From an uncultured Pelagibacteraceae bacterium (lineage in GTDB: Bacteria > Pseudomonadota > Alphaproteobacteria > Pelagibacterales > Pelagibacteraceae): a stretch of DNA of 63,436 nucleotides. The stretch covers positions 1-63,436 of the forward strand of contig CACJDW010000007.1 in the NCBI GenBank assembly GCA_902592275.1, read 5' to 3'. Shown here piece after piece: positions 45,740 through 54,152 of the stretch; position 1 is the stretch's first letter, and each line of letters opens with the position of its first letter. The position numbers were made by a program, and so were the translations under genes. Under the pieces are notes generated by a model. That model was not told the origin of the DNA. It did not search any database and saw nothing but the letters and a program-made list of their open reading frames with translations.

Positions 45740-46350
45740 TAATGTGACCAAACATCATCCTTAAACTCTGCTAAATCAAGTTGAACTCTTGTCTTAACGA
45801 ATTTTAAGCAATCTTCATAGAGTTTTACTCTATTTTCCCTTTCAAGTATTTTATAAAGCTCATCATGAATTTTATGTAAATAGATTACATCATTTGCACA
45901 GTATTTTAATTGTGCTGGTGATAATTCTCCACCGAAATCAGAGCTTTGAAATTGTTTACTTATATCTATTTTTACAAATTCTTTAATTAATGTTTTTAAA
46001 GAATGATTATCTGAGTAGGATCTCGAAAGTCGGGATGCAATCTTCGTGTCTAAAACATTATTTGTTTCAGTCTTCAAGTAATATTTAATATGAGCTAAAT
46101 CTGCACGTGAATAATGGAATATTTTTGTAATTTTATCATCACTTAAGATTTTAACTAAATTAGGAGCGTTATAATTATTTCTATTAAATTGAATTATGTG
46201 TGCGTCTAAATTGCCAGATGATAATTGTATTAGACACAAAGGATCTCGTCTAACATTAAGACCCATAAATTCACCATCAACAGCTATTCTGTTGCCCAAA
46301 TTTAGGTTTTCGGGTATATCCCCTTTGTGAAGCTGAATATTATTACTCAT
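45739..46350 (-). CDS. RNase D-like 3'-5' exonuclease (catalytic domain only)
   Basis: 203 aa. DEDDy motifs: IAVDGEFMGLN (D,E), IFHYSRADLAHIKYYL (second D), and YCANDVIYLHKI with the Tyr and last Asp. C-terminal HRDC domains of classical RNase D are absent, so this is the short form common in alphaproteobacteria beside kdsD and lptC. Probably trims tRNA or other RNA 3' ends. It is divergent from the NDUFA9-like gene with 35 bp between starts. Confidence 0.88.
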   Translation of the reverse strand: MSNNIQLHKGDIPENLNLGNRIAVDGEFMGLNVRRDPLCLIQLSSGNLDAHIIQFNRNNYNAPNLVKILSDDKITKIFHYSRADLAHIKYYLKTETNNVLDTKIASRLSRSYSDNHSLKTLIKEFVKIDISKQFQSSDFGGELSPAQLKYCANDVIYLHKIHDELYKILERENRVKLYEDCLKFVKTRVQLDLAEFKDDVWSH

Positions 46351-46364
46351 TTAAAATATATATA

Positions 46365-46404
46365 TATGAAAGCAAAAAATTGTCTATGAAAGCTAAAAAT
46401 GTTC
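46365..46404 (+). repeat. 20-bp imperfect tandem duplication of the NDUFA9-like gene start
   Basis: TATGAAAGCAAAAAATTGTC (46365-46384) is followed directly by TATGAAAGCTAAAAATGTTC (46385-46404). The first copy carries its own ATG (46366) and encodes MKAKNCL before a TGA that overlaps the real ATG (46386) as ATGA. The real gene begins MKAKNVL. The copies match at about 16 of 20 positions. Confidence 0.75.
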
Positions 46405-47378
46405 TAATTTTCGGGTGTTCAGGGCAAATAGGTCGTTCAATTGTAAGAAAATTGACTAAGGATAATTATACTGTCACTGCTGTAACAAGAAATATTCATC
46501 AAAAAGGCATTGTTTTGAAGACTCTCGGCAATGCTGGTTTTATTAATATCGTTGAAGCCAATATATTTGATGAAAACAAAATTAGGGAACTATTTAAAAA
46601 GGCAGATATTTGCATAAATCTAGTTGGGATTTTATTTGAGCAGAAAAAAGGTAGTACATTTAAAAACATTCATACTGTATTTCCATCAATTTTAGCAAAG
46701 CTTTGTAAAGAATATAATCTTAAACATTTTATTCACTTATCAGCACTAGGAATTAACGATGCAGTCGATTCTGATTATGCAAAAAGTAAACTTGAGGGAG
46801 AAAATGCAATATTAAAAAACTTTCCTTTTGCAACAATTTTAAGACCTTCGATTGTTTATTCTGTAGAGGATAATTTTACTACAAATTTCATGACCTTATT
46901 GAGTAGACTTCCTGTATTTCCCATTTATTACGGAGGTAAAACTCGTTTTGCCCCTATAGCTTGCAGTGATTTAACTGATACAATATATCACGTGATTTCT
47001 AACAATATCTATTCAAAAATTATAGAGTGTGTTGGACCAGAGATAATTACTTTTAAAGAGATATTGCAAAGATTATTAAATCTTATTGATAAAAAAAGAA
47101 TTTTGCTTCCTTTCCCTTTGCCTCTTGCAGAATTGTCTGCAAGATTTTTTGAATTAATGCCAAAACCCTTACTTACTCGAGATCAGTTGAGACTTTTAGC
47201 TCATTCGAACATTGCAACGGGCAAGTATAAAACTAATGCAGACATAGGTATACCAAGCAAAAGATACTTCGATGAAGAGGTAAAAAAATATTGTTATATG
47301 TGGAGAGATGGTGGACAGTTCTCTACAGAAAAATATACTACTAATAATGATTTAAGAAATAAAACTAGCCAAGATTAA
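46386..47378 (+). CDS. NAD(P)-binding protein, complex I NDUFA9-like (atypical SDR)
   Basis: About 330 aa from the ATG at 46386. A TTG two codons upstream is possible, but the ATG fits the conserved start. Rossmann loop IFGCSGQIGRSI; CINLVGILFEQKKGSTF; LSALGIN; the active-site-like Y..K in DYAKSKLEGE; ILRPSIVYS. The pattern fits NDUFA9-like proteins that bind NADPH and sit on respiratory complex I. Complex I genes are not in this window. It overlaps gcrA tail-to-tail by 4 bp. Confidence 0.82.
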   Translation: MKAKNVLIFGCSGQIGRSIVRKLTKDNYTVTAVTRNIHQKGIVLKTLGNAGFINIVEANIFDENKIRELFKKADICINLVGILFEQKKGSTFKNIHTVFPSILAKLCKEYNLKHFIHLSALGINDAVDSDYAKSKLEGENAILKNFPFATILRPSIVYSVEDNFTTNFMTLLSRLPVFPIYYGGKTRFAPIACSDLTDTIYHVISNNIYSKIIECVGPEIITFKEILQRLLNLIDKKRILLPFPLPLAELSARFFELMPKPLLTRDQLRLLAHSNIATGKYKTNADIGIPSKRYFDEEVKKYCYMWRDGGQFSTEKYTTNNDLRNKTSQD

Positions 47379-47881
47379 GCTGATTTAAATTTTTTTCCAA
47401 TAAATTCTGGGACCTCATCTTTATCAATTTGATCATCTTTTTTATTTTTACTATCCCGCGTTTGATAACTGTATAGAAGATGGAGCTTGCAGTAACTGAA
47501 GTCTTTTAGGGAAGTTCTTCCACAAAAGTAAAAATCTTTTTCATTAGGGTGACCTATTGGATACTTGCAATCGTTGTCAGTTAATTCTTCTAATTGTTTT
47601 GGATTCTCTGGCTCGAAATCTTTTTCAATAATTAATGATTTAAATCGACTTTTACGACCTCTTTTTGATATTTGAGTATTTTTTTCATTAGTTGAGTTAT
47701 CAAAATTTTGGTTTGATGTAGCAGTTCTAGTTTTTATTTTAGCAGAAAGATTTAATCGATGAGCCTTTCCTATAACAGCATTACGTGATATGCCGCCGAT
47801 TATTTCAGCAATTTGACTTGCAGTTTTACCGGAACCCCACAATTTTTTGAGAGATTCAACCTTTTCCTCTGTCCAGCTCAT
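47375..47881 (-). CDS. gcrA: GcrA cell cycle regulator
   Basis: About 168 aa from the ATG at 47881. The frame stays open to 47917, but MSWTEEKVESLKKLWGSGK is the conserved start. SASQIAEIIGG.. in the form TASQIAEIIGGISRNAVIGKAHRLNLS is the DNA-binding helix-turn-helix. The C-terminal part binds sigma-70 in Caulobacter, where GcrA acts at CcrM-methylated GANTC promoters. No GANTC site was noticed in its own upstream gap. A DnaA-box-like sequence lies upstream. Confidence 0.92.
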   Translation of the reverse strand: MSWTEEKVESLKKLWGSGKTASQIAEIIGGISRNAVIGKAHRLNLSAKIKTRTATSNQNFDNSTNEKNTQISKRGRKSRFKSLIIEKDFEPENPKQLEELTDNDCKYPIGHPNEKDFYFCGRTSLKDFSYCKLHLLYSYQTRDSKNKKDDQIDKDEVPEFIGKKFKSA

Positions 47882-47959
47882 ATCTATATGTTGTGTTATA
47901 TATTTATAAAATGACAATATACTGTTATTAATTTAAATGAAACAATCAAAAATTAAGAG

Positions 47960-47968
47960 TTATCAACA
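47960..47968 (+). promoter_or_regulatory. DnaA-box-like sequence in the gcrA/argD gap
   Basis: TTATCAACA differs from the DnaA box TTATCCACA at one position. It lies about 80 bp upstream of gcrA on the opposite strand and about 80 bp upstream of argD. In Caulobacter DnaA activates gcrA, which gives the match some meaning, but one-mismatch boxes are expected by chance in AT-rich DNA. Confidence 0.35.
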
Positions 47969-48048
47969 GTAATAAGCAAATTATGTGTATGTATATTTTC
48001 AATCCCAACTTGTATTAATAATTAAACTTTATAAAACAAATTAAATTT

Positions 48049-49215
48049 ATGAGTTATTTAGCAAAAAATTATAACAGAAAGAAAATTGCCTTTACGTATG
48101 GAAAAGGAAGTTATCTTTTTTCAACTGATGGTAAAAAATATTTAGATTTTGTTCAAGGAATAGCCGTTAACTCATTAGGCCATGCTCATCCAAAATTAGT
48201 TAAAACAATAAGAGATCAATCAAAAAAACTTTGGCATGTTTCTAATGCTTTTCAAATTCCAGAGGGAGAAAAATTAGCTAAAAAGTTGTGCCAAAAAACA
48301 TTTGCTGATTATGTTATGTTTCAAAATTCAGGAGCAGAAGCTACCGAGGCAGCAATAAAGGTTGCTAGAAGATATTTTTATTCCATTGGCAAACCAAATA
48401 AAAATAGAGTTTTATGTATTAAAAATGCGTTTCATGGAAGAACGCTAGCTGCAATTTTTGCAAGCGGATCTAAGAAAATGACAGAAGGGTTTGGTCCAAA
48501 AGTCCCAGGATTTGATCATTTTGTTTTTGGGGATCATAAATCATTAAAGAAAAAAATAACAAAGAATACAGCAGCAATTATGGTTGAACCAATCATGGGG
48601 GAAGGTGGAATTCGTGTAATACCTGACTTTTGCTTAAGAGAGGTAAGAAAATTATGTAACAAGAAAAAAATATTACTTATTTTGGATGAAGTGCAATGTG
48701 GAATTTCACGTACAGGTGATTTTTTCGCATTTGAAAAATCCAAAATAAAACCTGATATTGTCCCAATTGCAAAGGGTATAGGTGGGGGATTTCCTATTGG
48801 GGCAGTTTTGATGAATAAAAAAGTTGCAGCAGGCATGACACCAGGTACACATGGTTCAACTTTTGGTGGTGCACCACTTGCTTGTAGTGTGGCAAATGCA
48901 GTGATGGATTTAGTTTCAAGTAAGAAATTTCTAAATAACGTAAAAAAATCTTCAAAATATTTTTTTTCAAAATTGAATAAGTTAAAGGAAAAATATCCAA
49001 GTACTATTAAAGAGATACGAGGAAGAGGTTTATTAATTGGAATTCAACTTCATACAGATCAAACTAAGTTTATTAAAAAATTAATGGACAATAAATTATT
49101 AACTATCCGTGCAGCTGAAAATGTTGTTCGTATTTTACCTCCTTTAAATGTCAAAATAAAAGAAATAGATTTAGCGTTAAAAATTATTGATAAAGTTTGC
49201 TCAGAAATAAAATAA
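48049..49215 (+). CDS. argD: Acetylornithine aminotransferase
   Basis: 388 aa class III PLP aminotransferase. Makes N-acetylornithine, and may also serve in DAP synthesis. Visible are FQNSGAEATEAAIKVARRY, KNAFHGRTLAAI, LILDEVQCGISRTG, and the PLP-lysine block IAKGIGGGFPIGAV. GTHGSTFGGAPLACSVANAV completes the signature. argF follows after 2 bp. Confidence 0.96.
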   Translation: MSYLAKNYNRKKIAFTYGKGSYLFSTDGKKYLDFVQGIAVNSLGHAHPKLVKTIRDQSKKLWHVSNAFQIPEGEKLAKKLCQKTFADYVMFQNSGAEATEAAIKVARRYFYSIGKPNKNRVLCIKNAFHGRTLAAIFASGSKKMTEGFGPKVPGFDHFVFGDHKSLKKKITKNTAAIMVEPIMGEGGIRVIPDFCLREVRKLCNKKKILLILDEVQCGISRTGDFFAFEKSKIKPDIVPIAKGIGGGFPIGAVLMNKKVAAGMTPGTHGSTFGGAPLACSVANAVMDLVSSKKFLNNVKKSSKYFFSKLNKLKEKYPSTIKEIRGRGLLIGIQLHTDQTKFIKKLMDNKLLTIRAAENVVRILPPLNVKIKEIDLALKIIDKVCSEIK

Positions 49216-49217
49216 TT

Positions 49218-50150
49218 ATGAAACATTTCATAAATCTAAAAGATATACCTGCAAAAGATCTGAGAAAGATTATTGCTGATGCAAAGAAAAGAAAAGTTTT
49301 AAGAAAAAAACTAAGCACACTTGAGGTTGATAAAGGTGCTCCTTTAAAAGGAAAATTATTAATCCAAATGTTTGAAAAATCAAGTTTACGAACAAGATTA
49401 AGTTTTTATTTAGCTATTAAACAACTAGGTGGCGGTACTTTAACTCTAAGATCAAACGAACTTCATTTAGGTCAAGGGGGAGAAAGCATTGCTGATACTG
49501 CTAAAATTTTATCTACTTATGGTGATGGATTTATGCTTAGAACCGATAGTGATAAAAAGGTTGAAAATTTTGCAAAATATTTAACAATACCGGTAATTAA
49601 TGGTTTAAGTCCCTCATCTCATCCAACACAGGTTTTATCAGATGTATTTACAGTTGAGGAAATAAAAATGAAACCTATTTCAAAATTAAATATTTGTTGG
49701 ATAGGTGACTCTAATAATGTTTTGGATAGTTTAATTGCTGCCTCAGTAAAATTTTCTTTCAAACTAAGTATTGGTTGCCCTAAAAAATTTGAACCAGGAA
49801 AAGAAGTTAGAGCATGGGTCAAAAGAAATAATAAAAAAATTTATATTTATAATGATGCCAAAAAAGCAGTAGCTGGCGCAGATGTAATTTTTTCTGACAA
49901 AGTTATTTCTTTAAATGACAAAGTTAATAAGAAGAAAAAAATACAAGCATTTAAAGATTTTAAAATTGATGAAAAATTAATGAGTTTTTCAAAAAAACAG
50001 GGAACAATATTTCTCCATTGTTTGCCCCGTGGAGATGAAGTCAGTGATAATGTTTTCTTAGGTAAAAAATCACATGTATGGCAACAAGCACTCAATAGAG
50101 TTCATGTTCAAAAAAGTATTTTGTTATATTGTTTTGGAAAATTAAGGTAG
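49218..50150 (+). CDS. argF: Ornithine carbamoyltransferase
   Basis: About 310 aa from the ATG at 49218, 2 bp after argD. An in-frame start inside argD is possible but unneeded. The carbamoyl-phosphate loop is FEKSSLRTRLSF. HPTQVLSDVFT is the second substrate motif, and FLHCLPRGDEVSDNVF is the ornithine-binding loop with Cys. Next step of arginine synthesis. It overlaps cycM tail-to-tail by 9 bp. Confidence 0.95.
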   Translation: MKHFINLKDIPAKDLRKIIADAKKRKVLRKKLSTLEVDKGAPLKGKLLIQMFEKSSLRTRLSFYLAIKQLGGGTLTLRSNELHLGQGGESIADTAKILSTYGDGFMLRTDSDKKVENFAKYLTIPVINGLSPSSHPTQVLSDVFTVEEIKMKPISKLNICWIGDSNNVLDSLIAASVKFSFKLSIGCPKKFEPGKEVRAWVKRNNKKIYIYNDAKKAVAGADVIFSDKVISLNDKVNKKKKIQAFKDFKIDEKLMSFSKKQGTIFLHCLPRGDEVSDNVFLGKKSHVWQQALNRVHVQKSILLYCFGKLR

Positions 50151-50681
50151 CGGCAAAGGGCTGTCTGAATTTTCGTTTAGATATTTTATTATAGAGGCTC
50201 TATCTTTTTCTTTTCTAAGACCTGCATATGCCATCTTTGTTCCCTTTATCCATTTAGCAGGTTTAATTAAAAATCCATTCAGTTCTTCAAAAGTCCATTC
50301 TTTATCATATGCTGCCAAAGCCTTAGAATATTTATAATCTTCAACCGCTCCAACTTTTCTTCCCACAACATTATATAGCGCTGGACCTATAGCATTCTTT
50401 CCTCCTTTAACAATTGAATGACAAGCTGCACATTTTTTAAAAACTTTTTCACCATGCGCAATATCACCCATTGCCATTAGTGCGGATATGTCAATTTCAT
50501 CTGATGCTGAACTTGAGCTAGTTGTTGATACGGTGGTTGCAGTTTCTACTTCGACTGAATAACCAGGTGTCTCAGGTTTCTCTACATGAAATATAACATC
50601 AGATAATTTTCCAATACCGATAATAAGGAGAGCGACCATTAAAACTGCAGCAACTATTTTGTTTATTTCAAAAGAATCCAT
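50142..50681 (-). CDS. cycM: Membrane-anchored c-type cytochrome (cytochrome cy / CycM)
   Basis: 179 aa. One N-terminal membrane anchor (about 8-27), a Ser/Thr-rich linker (about 46-62), then a class I cytochrome c with CAACH (Cys84-His88), AIGPALYNVVGRKVG, and the methionine-ligand region WIKGTKMAYAGL. It carries electrons from the bc1 complex to a terminal oxidase at the membrane. It is beside kdsB and pheA, as in other alphaproteobacteria. Uses Ccm machinery, not seen here. Confidence 0.92.
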   Translation of the reverse strand: MDSFEINKIVAAVLMVALLIIGIGKLSDVIFHVEKPETPGYSVEVETATTVSTTSSSSASDEIDISALMAMGDIAHGEKVFKKCAACHSIVKGGKNAIGPALYNVVGRKVGAVEDYKYSKALAAYDKEWTFEELNGFLIKPAKWIKGTKMAYAGLRKEKDRASIIKYLNENSDSPLPLP

Positions 50682-50750
50682 TTTTTCTAAATTTTGTAGA
50701 GAACGTATAACATGATAAATTAAAAAATAGCTAAAATTTAATGTATAAAT

Positions 50751-50780
50751 TTGCCTCTATAGTTGTTTAATGAGTATAAT
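50751..50780 (+). promoter_or_regulatory. Likely promoter of kdsB-pheA
   Basis: TTGCCT (50751-50756), 18 bp, TATAAT (50775-50780). The start would fall near 50787, about 8 nt before the kdsB ATG. The short leader leaves no room for a standard Shine-Dalgarno. Confidence 0.55.
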
Positions 50781-50794
50781 AATTTGAAAATATA

Positions 50795-51526
50795 ATGAAA
50801 ACTTTAGTAATAATACCCTCTAGAATGTCTGCTACTAGGCTGCCAGGTAAACCTTTGCTAAAAATAAATGGTTTATCAATTATTTCACATGTATCTAAAA
50901 AAGCAGAAGAGGCCAATATTGGAGATGTGATTGTAGCTACAGAGGACCAGGAAATTATTGACGATGTAAGAAGCAATGGTTTTAAAGCTATTTTAACTAG
51001 TAATAAACACAAGACAGGTACGGATAGAATTCATGAGGCACTAAAAAAATCAAATATTAGAGATGTTGATTTTATTATGAATTTACAAGGGGATGAACCA
51101 GCAATCGACATTGATGATATAAAAAGTTTGAATTACAAGATGGTAAAAAATAATTCTTATTTAGGAACTCTTGCCGCAAAAATAAAAGATATTAAAAACC
51201 TCAAGAATGAAAATATTGTTAAGGTTATCACTGAAAACAGCTTAGAAGACGATCATTTTCCAAAGGCAGTCTCCTTTTCAAGAAAATCTGAGCAGTTAGA
51301 TAATATTTATCACCATATTGGAATTTATTGTTATTCAAGAGATTGTCTTGAAAAATTTGTTCATTTGGATCAATCCAAAAATGAAATAAAAAATCGATTA
51401 GAGCAGTTAAGAGCATTAGATAATAATATTGATATCAATGTTTCACTTGCTAAGTCATCTCCTATAGGAGTAGATACTGAAGAAGATTATCTAGCCTTGA
51501 AAAAAATAATGGAATATAAGAATTGA
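50795..51526 (+). CDS. kdsB: 3-deoxy-manno-octulosonate (Kdo) cytidylyltransferase
   Basis: 243 aa. Activates Kdo as CMP-Kdo for lipid A-core synthesis. VIIPSRMSATRLPGKPLLKI is the nucleotide-binding signature; ATEDQEI, TGTDRIHEAL, NLQGDEPAI and the C-terminal HHIGIYCYSRDCLEKF and DTEEDY follow. It is linked to pheA by TGATG, so both are translated from one mRNA. Confidence 0.95.
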   Translation: MKTLVIIPSRMSATRLPGKPLLKINGLSIISHVSKKAEEANIGDVIVATEDQEIIDDVRSNGFKAILTSNKHKTGTDRIHEALKKSNIRDVDFIMNLQGDEPAIDIDDIKSLNYKMVKNNSYLGTLAAKIKDIKNLKNENIVKVITENSLEDDHFPKAVSFSRKSEQLDNIYHHIGIYCYSRDCLEKFVHLDQSKNEIKNRLEQLRALDNNIDINVSLAKSSPIGVDTEEDYLALKKIMEYKN

Positions 51527-52359
51527 TGAGTAAAATTTATTTTCAAGGAACCTTTGGTGCATATTCTCATTTAGCAGCTCTTTCAATTGATCCCAAGGCT
51601 GAGATCTTGCCATGTAAAACTTTTGATGAGTGTTTTAACAAAGCATCTGAAGAACCAGATAGCAGAATTATAATTCCAGAGTCAAATAGAATTACAGGTA
51701 ATATTGGAATTGAGTATTTAATATTTAAACATAGGCTAAATATTTATAAAGAACATTTTCAAAAAATTGAGCATAATTTATTAGGACAACCTGGGGCAAA
51801 ATTAAAAGATATCAAAGAAGTATACTCACACGCACAAGGATTGTCCCAGTGCTCAAAATTTATAAAAGAAAATAATTTAGCAGAACATATTAGAGCAGAT
51901 ACGGCTGGATCTGCTGAAATGATTTCTAAAACAAAAGACGTTAAGCAATCAGCTATAGCATCTTCATTAAGTGCTGAAATTTATGGTTTAGAAGTAATTA
52001 AAAAAAATATAGAAAATGAAAGTGGCAATTTGACAAGATTTTTGGTTATGGGAAAAAATATTTCTCAACCAGAATTTAAAGATAAAACTTACATAACCTC
52101 TTTTTTATTTAAATTGAAAAGTAAGCCAGCTGCCCTCTATCAGTCACTAGGAGGTTTTGCTATTAATGGTGTAAATTTAACTAAACTACAAAGTTATCCA
52201 GAAAAAAATAGTTTCGACTCATATTTTTTCTTATGTGATTTGGATGGACACATCGAAGATCCAAAAGTTCAGAAATCTCTCGAAGAGCTAGGTTTGCATT
52301 GTGAGGATTTTCACGTTCTAGGTGTTTTCGAAGCAGATAACTTGAGACAAAAAAAATAA
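51526..52359 (+). CDS. pheA: Prephenate dehydratase
   Basis: 277 aa from the ATG at 51526, which overlaps the kdsB stop. Converts prephenate to phenylpyruvate. FQGTFGAYSHLAA is the N-terminal signature; IPESNRITGNI, SHAQGLSQCSKFI, and the catalytic TAGSAEMIS-type block (ADTAGSAEMISK) follow, then SGNLTRFLVMG. A C-terminal ACT domain (about 190-270; KPAALYQSLGGFAINGVNLTKLQS) gives phenylalanine feedback control. No chorismate mutase domain is present. Confidence 0.94.
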   Translation: MSKIYFQGTFGAYSHLAALSIDPKAEILPCKTFDECFNKASEEPDSRIIIPESNRITGNIGIEYLIFKHRLNIYKEHFQKIEHNLLGQPGAKLKDIKEVYSHAQGLSQCSKFIKENNLAEHIRADTAGSAEMISKTKDVKQSAIASSLSAEIYGLEVIKKNIENESGNLTRFLVMGKNISQPEFKDKTYITSFLFKLKSKPAALYQSLGGFAINGVNLTKLQSYPEKNSFDSYFFLCDLDGHIEDPKVQKSLEELGLHCEDFHVLGVFEADNLRQKK

Positions 52360-52369
52360 GAATCTTTTC

Positions 52370-52399
52370 TTGTAGATTAGAAATTTTAACTGCTATAAT
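52370..52399 (+). promoter_or_regulatory. Promoter of the SRP RNA gene
   Basis: TTGTAG (52370-52375), 18 bp, TATAAT (52394-52399), with a TGC extension before the -10. The start predicted 7 bp after the -10 is G52406, exactly the first base of the SRP RNA terminal helix. Confidence 0.65.
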
Positions 52400-52405
52400 G
52401 GTTCT

Positions 52406-52489
52406 GGAGGCTAGAGGTGAATGCTGCTTGAACCCGACCAGATCTTAACGGAAGCAGTCGTAGAGACAGTTATTCAGGTTCTAGTCTCC
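52406..52489 (+). ncRNA. ffs: Signal recognition particle 4.5S RNA
   Basis: About 84 nt. Terminal helix GGAGGCTAGA / TCTAGTCTCC (one G-T pair). The domain IV core reads GACCAGA-TCT-TAAC-GGA-AGCAGTC: the outer GAC/GTC, the symmetric loop CAG/AGCA, the stem TCT/GGA and a TAAC (UMAC-type) tetraloop at 52446-52449. This is the Ffh-binding site; E. coli has GGAA in place of TAAC. It is 11 bp before dnaX, the usual alphaproteobacterial position. Confidence 0.92.
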
Positions 52490-52499
52490 TTATAAATAT

Positions 52500-54152
52500 A
52501 TGAATAATAACTCAAAAGTATTAGCATTAAAATATAGACCACAAACTTTTGACGATCTTATAGGTCAAGAGGTTGTTGCGGAAACAATCACCAATTCTAT
52601 TAAAGCTAACAAAATACCTAATGCATATTTGTTCACTGGAATAAGGGGAATAGGAAAAACTACTACTGCAAGAATTATTGCAAAAGCACTTAATTGCTCA
52701 AATGGAATAGAAAATAAATGTAAAATTAAATGTGATAATTGTGATGCGATTACAAACTCAAATCATATCGATGTTCTTGAGATGGATGCCGCAAGTAAAA
52801 CAGGCGTAGATGATGTAAGAGATTTGATTGAATTTTCTAGATATGGGCCAACATCTGCAAAATATAAAATTTTCATAATTGATGAGGTTCATATGCTTAG
52901 CAAGCAAGCATTTAATGCATTATTAAAAACTTTAGAAGAGCCACCAGAATATTTAAAATTTATTTTTGCAACAACAGAAATAAAAAAAATTCCTATTACT
53001 GTTGTTTCTAGATGTCAAAGATTTGATTTGTCTAGAATTAAATCCTCAGAATTATTAGAATATATAAAATTAATTAAGGATAAGGAAAATGGAAAAATAA
53101 CAGAAGATGCCTTAAAGCTTATAGTAAAAATTTCGGAAGGTTCTGTTAGAGATGCTTTATCATTATTAGATAGAGCATTATTAAGTTTGGATGATGGAAA
53201 GGAATTGGATTTAAATTCAGCTCAGAAAATTTTTGGATATTTCGATAAATCTCAATTAATTGATTTATTTGAGCTGATTTTAAAAGGTGAAGAAACAAAA
53301 GTAATAAATATTTATAGAAAAATTTATGAACAAGGTGTTGAACCAAAAGTTTTTATTAATGACTTCTTAGAGTTACTTTATTATTTTAAAAATATTAATT
53401 CTTTAACTTTAGAAAGCACAAACTTTTCATTAAATGATGAAGAATTTTCTAAAATTAAAAATTTATCAAATCAAATAGATTCAGAGGTATTGATATTATT
53501 TTGGCAATTTGCCATTTCTTCTCTTGAAGAAATTGATATTGTTTCTAACCAGAACCTTTCAATTGAAATGTTCTTAATAAGACTAATGCATTTAAGTTCT
53601 GAAAAATCTAAAAATAAAGTTGAAAAAGTTGATGTTGATTTGAAGAGTGAAAATTCAGTTAACAATAAAGAAACTGAATTTACTCCTAAAACAATCAACC
53701 AAATTAAAAATGTTGCACAAGAAGAAAAAACTAAACCAGAAGTACAAACAGATATTAAAGGAGAAAAGAAAATCAATATAAATGCATTTGAGGACTTAAT
53801 TGAAATCTGTTCAAAAAAAAAGGAGATCAAACTAAAATACGAATTAGAAAAAAATGTTAATCTCGTAAAATTCGAAAAAAATAGAATTGAAATATCTTTT
53901 AATGAAAGTTTAGACAAAGATTTTGTAAAAGATTTATCATCAAAACTTTTCGAATGGACTGATGAGAGATGGATTATTACATTTAGTAAATTAAAAGGGC
54001 AAATGTCAGTAAAAGATAAAGAAAAAAATGAAAAAAAACAATTAATAGATGAAATGAAAAATTCAGAAATATTTAAAAGTGTTTTGGATAGATTTCCTGA
54101 TGCAGAATTAATAGATGTAAATTCAAAAAAAGATGGAGCTGATAATGACTGA
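52500..54152 (+). CDS. dnaX: DNA polymerase III subunit tau/gamma
   Basis: 550 aa. Clamp-loader ATPase. Walker A GIRGIGKTTTA, zinc-binding cysteines in the CSNGIENKCKIKCDNC segment, DEVHMLSKQAFNALLKTLEEPP (Walker B with AAA+ arginine-finger region), then VSRCQRFDLSRI. The tau-specific C-terminal part from about residue 380 is charged and low-complexity. An A9 run at 53813-53821 includes an in-frame A AAA AAG slippery heptamer. A ribosome slipping by -1 would stop at 53860 and make a gamma of about 453 aa. Confidence 0.96.
   Translation: MNNNSKVLALKYRPQTFDDLIGQEVVAETITNSIKANKIPNAYLFTGIRGIGKTTTARIIAKALNCSNGIENKCKIKCDNCDAITNSNHIDVLEMDAASKTGVDDVRDLIEFSRYGPTSAKYKIFIIDEVHMLSKQAFNALLKTLEEPPEYLKFIFATTEIKKIPITVVSRCQRFDLSRIKSSELLEYIKLIKDKENGKITEDALKLIVKISEGSVRDALSLLDRALLSLDDGKELDLNSAQKIFGYFDKSQLIDLFELILKGEETKVINIYRKIYEQGVEPKVFINDFLELLYYFKNINSLTLESTNFSLNDEEFSKIKNLSNQIDSEVLILFWQFAISSLEEIDIVSNQNLSIEMFLIRLMHLSSEKSKNKVEKVDVDLKSENSVNNKETEFTPKTINQIKNVAQEEKTKPEVQTDIKGEKKININAFEDLIEICSKKKEIKLKYELEKNVNLVKFEKNRIEISFNESLDKDFVKDLSSKLFEWTDERWIITFSKLKGQMSVKDKEKNEKKQLIDEMKNSEIFKSVLDRFPDAELIDVNSKKDGADND
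53813..53860 (+). other. Candidate programmed -1 frameshift or transcription-slippage site in dnaX
   Basis: Nine A residues (53813-53821) plus G give A AAA AAG in frame at codons 439-441. GGAG follows immediately. The -1 frame then reads 12 codons and ends at TAA (53858-53860). E. coli uses the same heptamer near codon 430 to make gamma; Thermus uses a longer A run for RNA polymerase slippage. Downstream GAGAT/ATCTC pairing is weak. Confidence 0.5.

Noticed and set aside
53471..53917. 148-codon open frame antisense to dnaX
   Set aside because: It lies wholly within the dnaX coding region, has a low-complexity F/S/L-rich product and no start context. Treated as a shadow.
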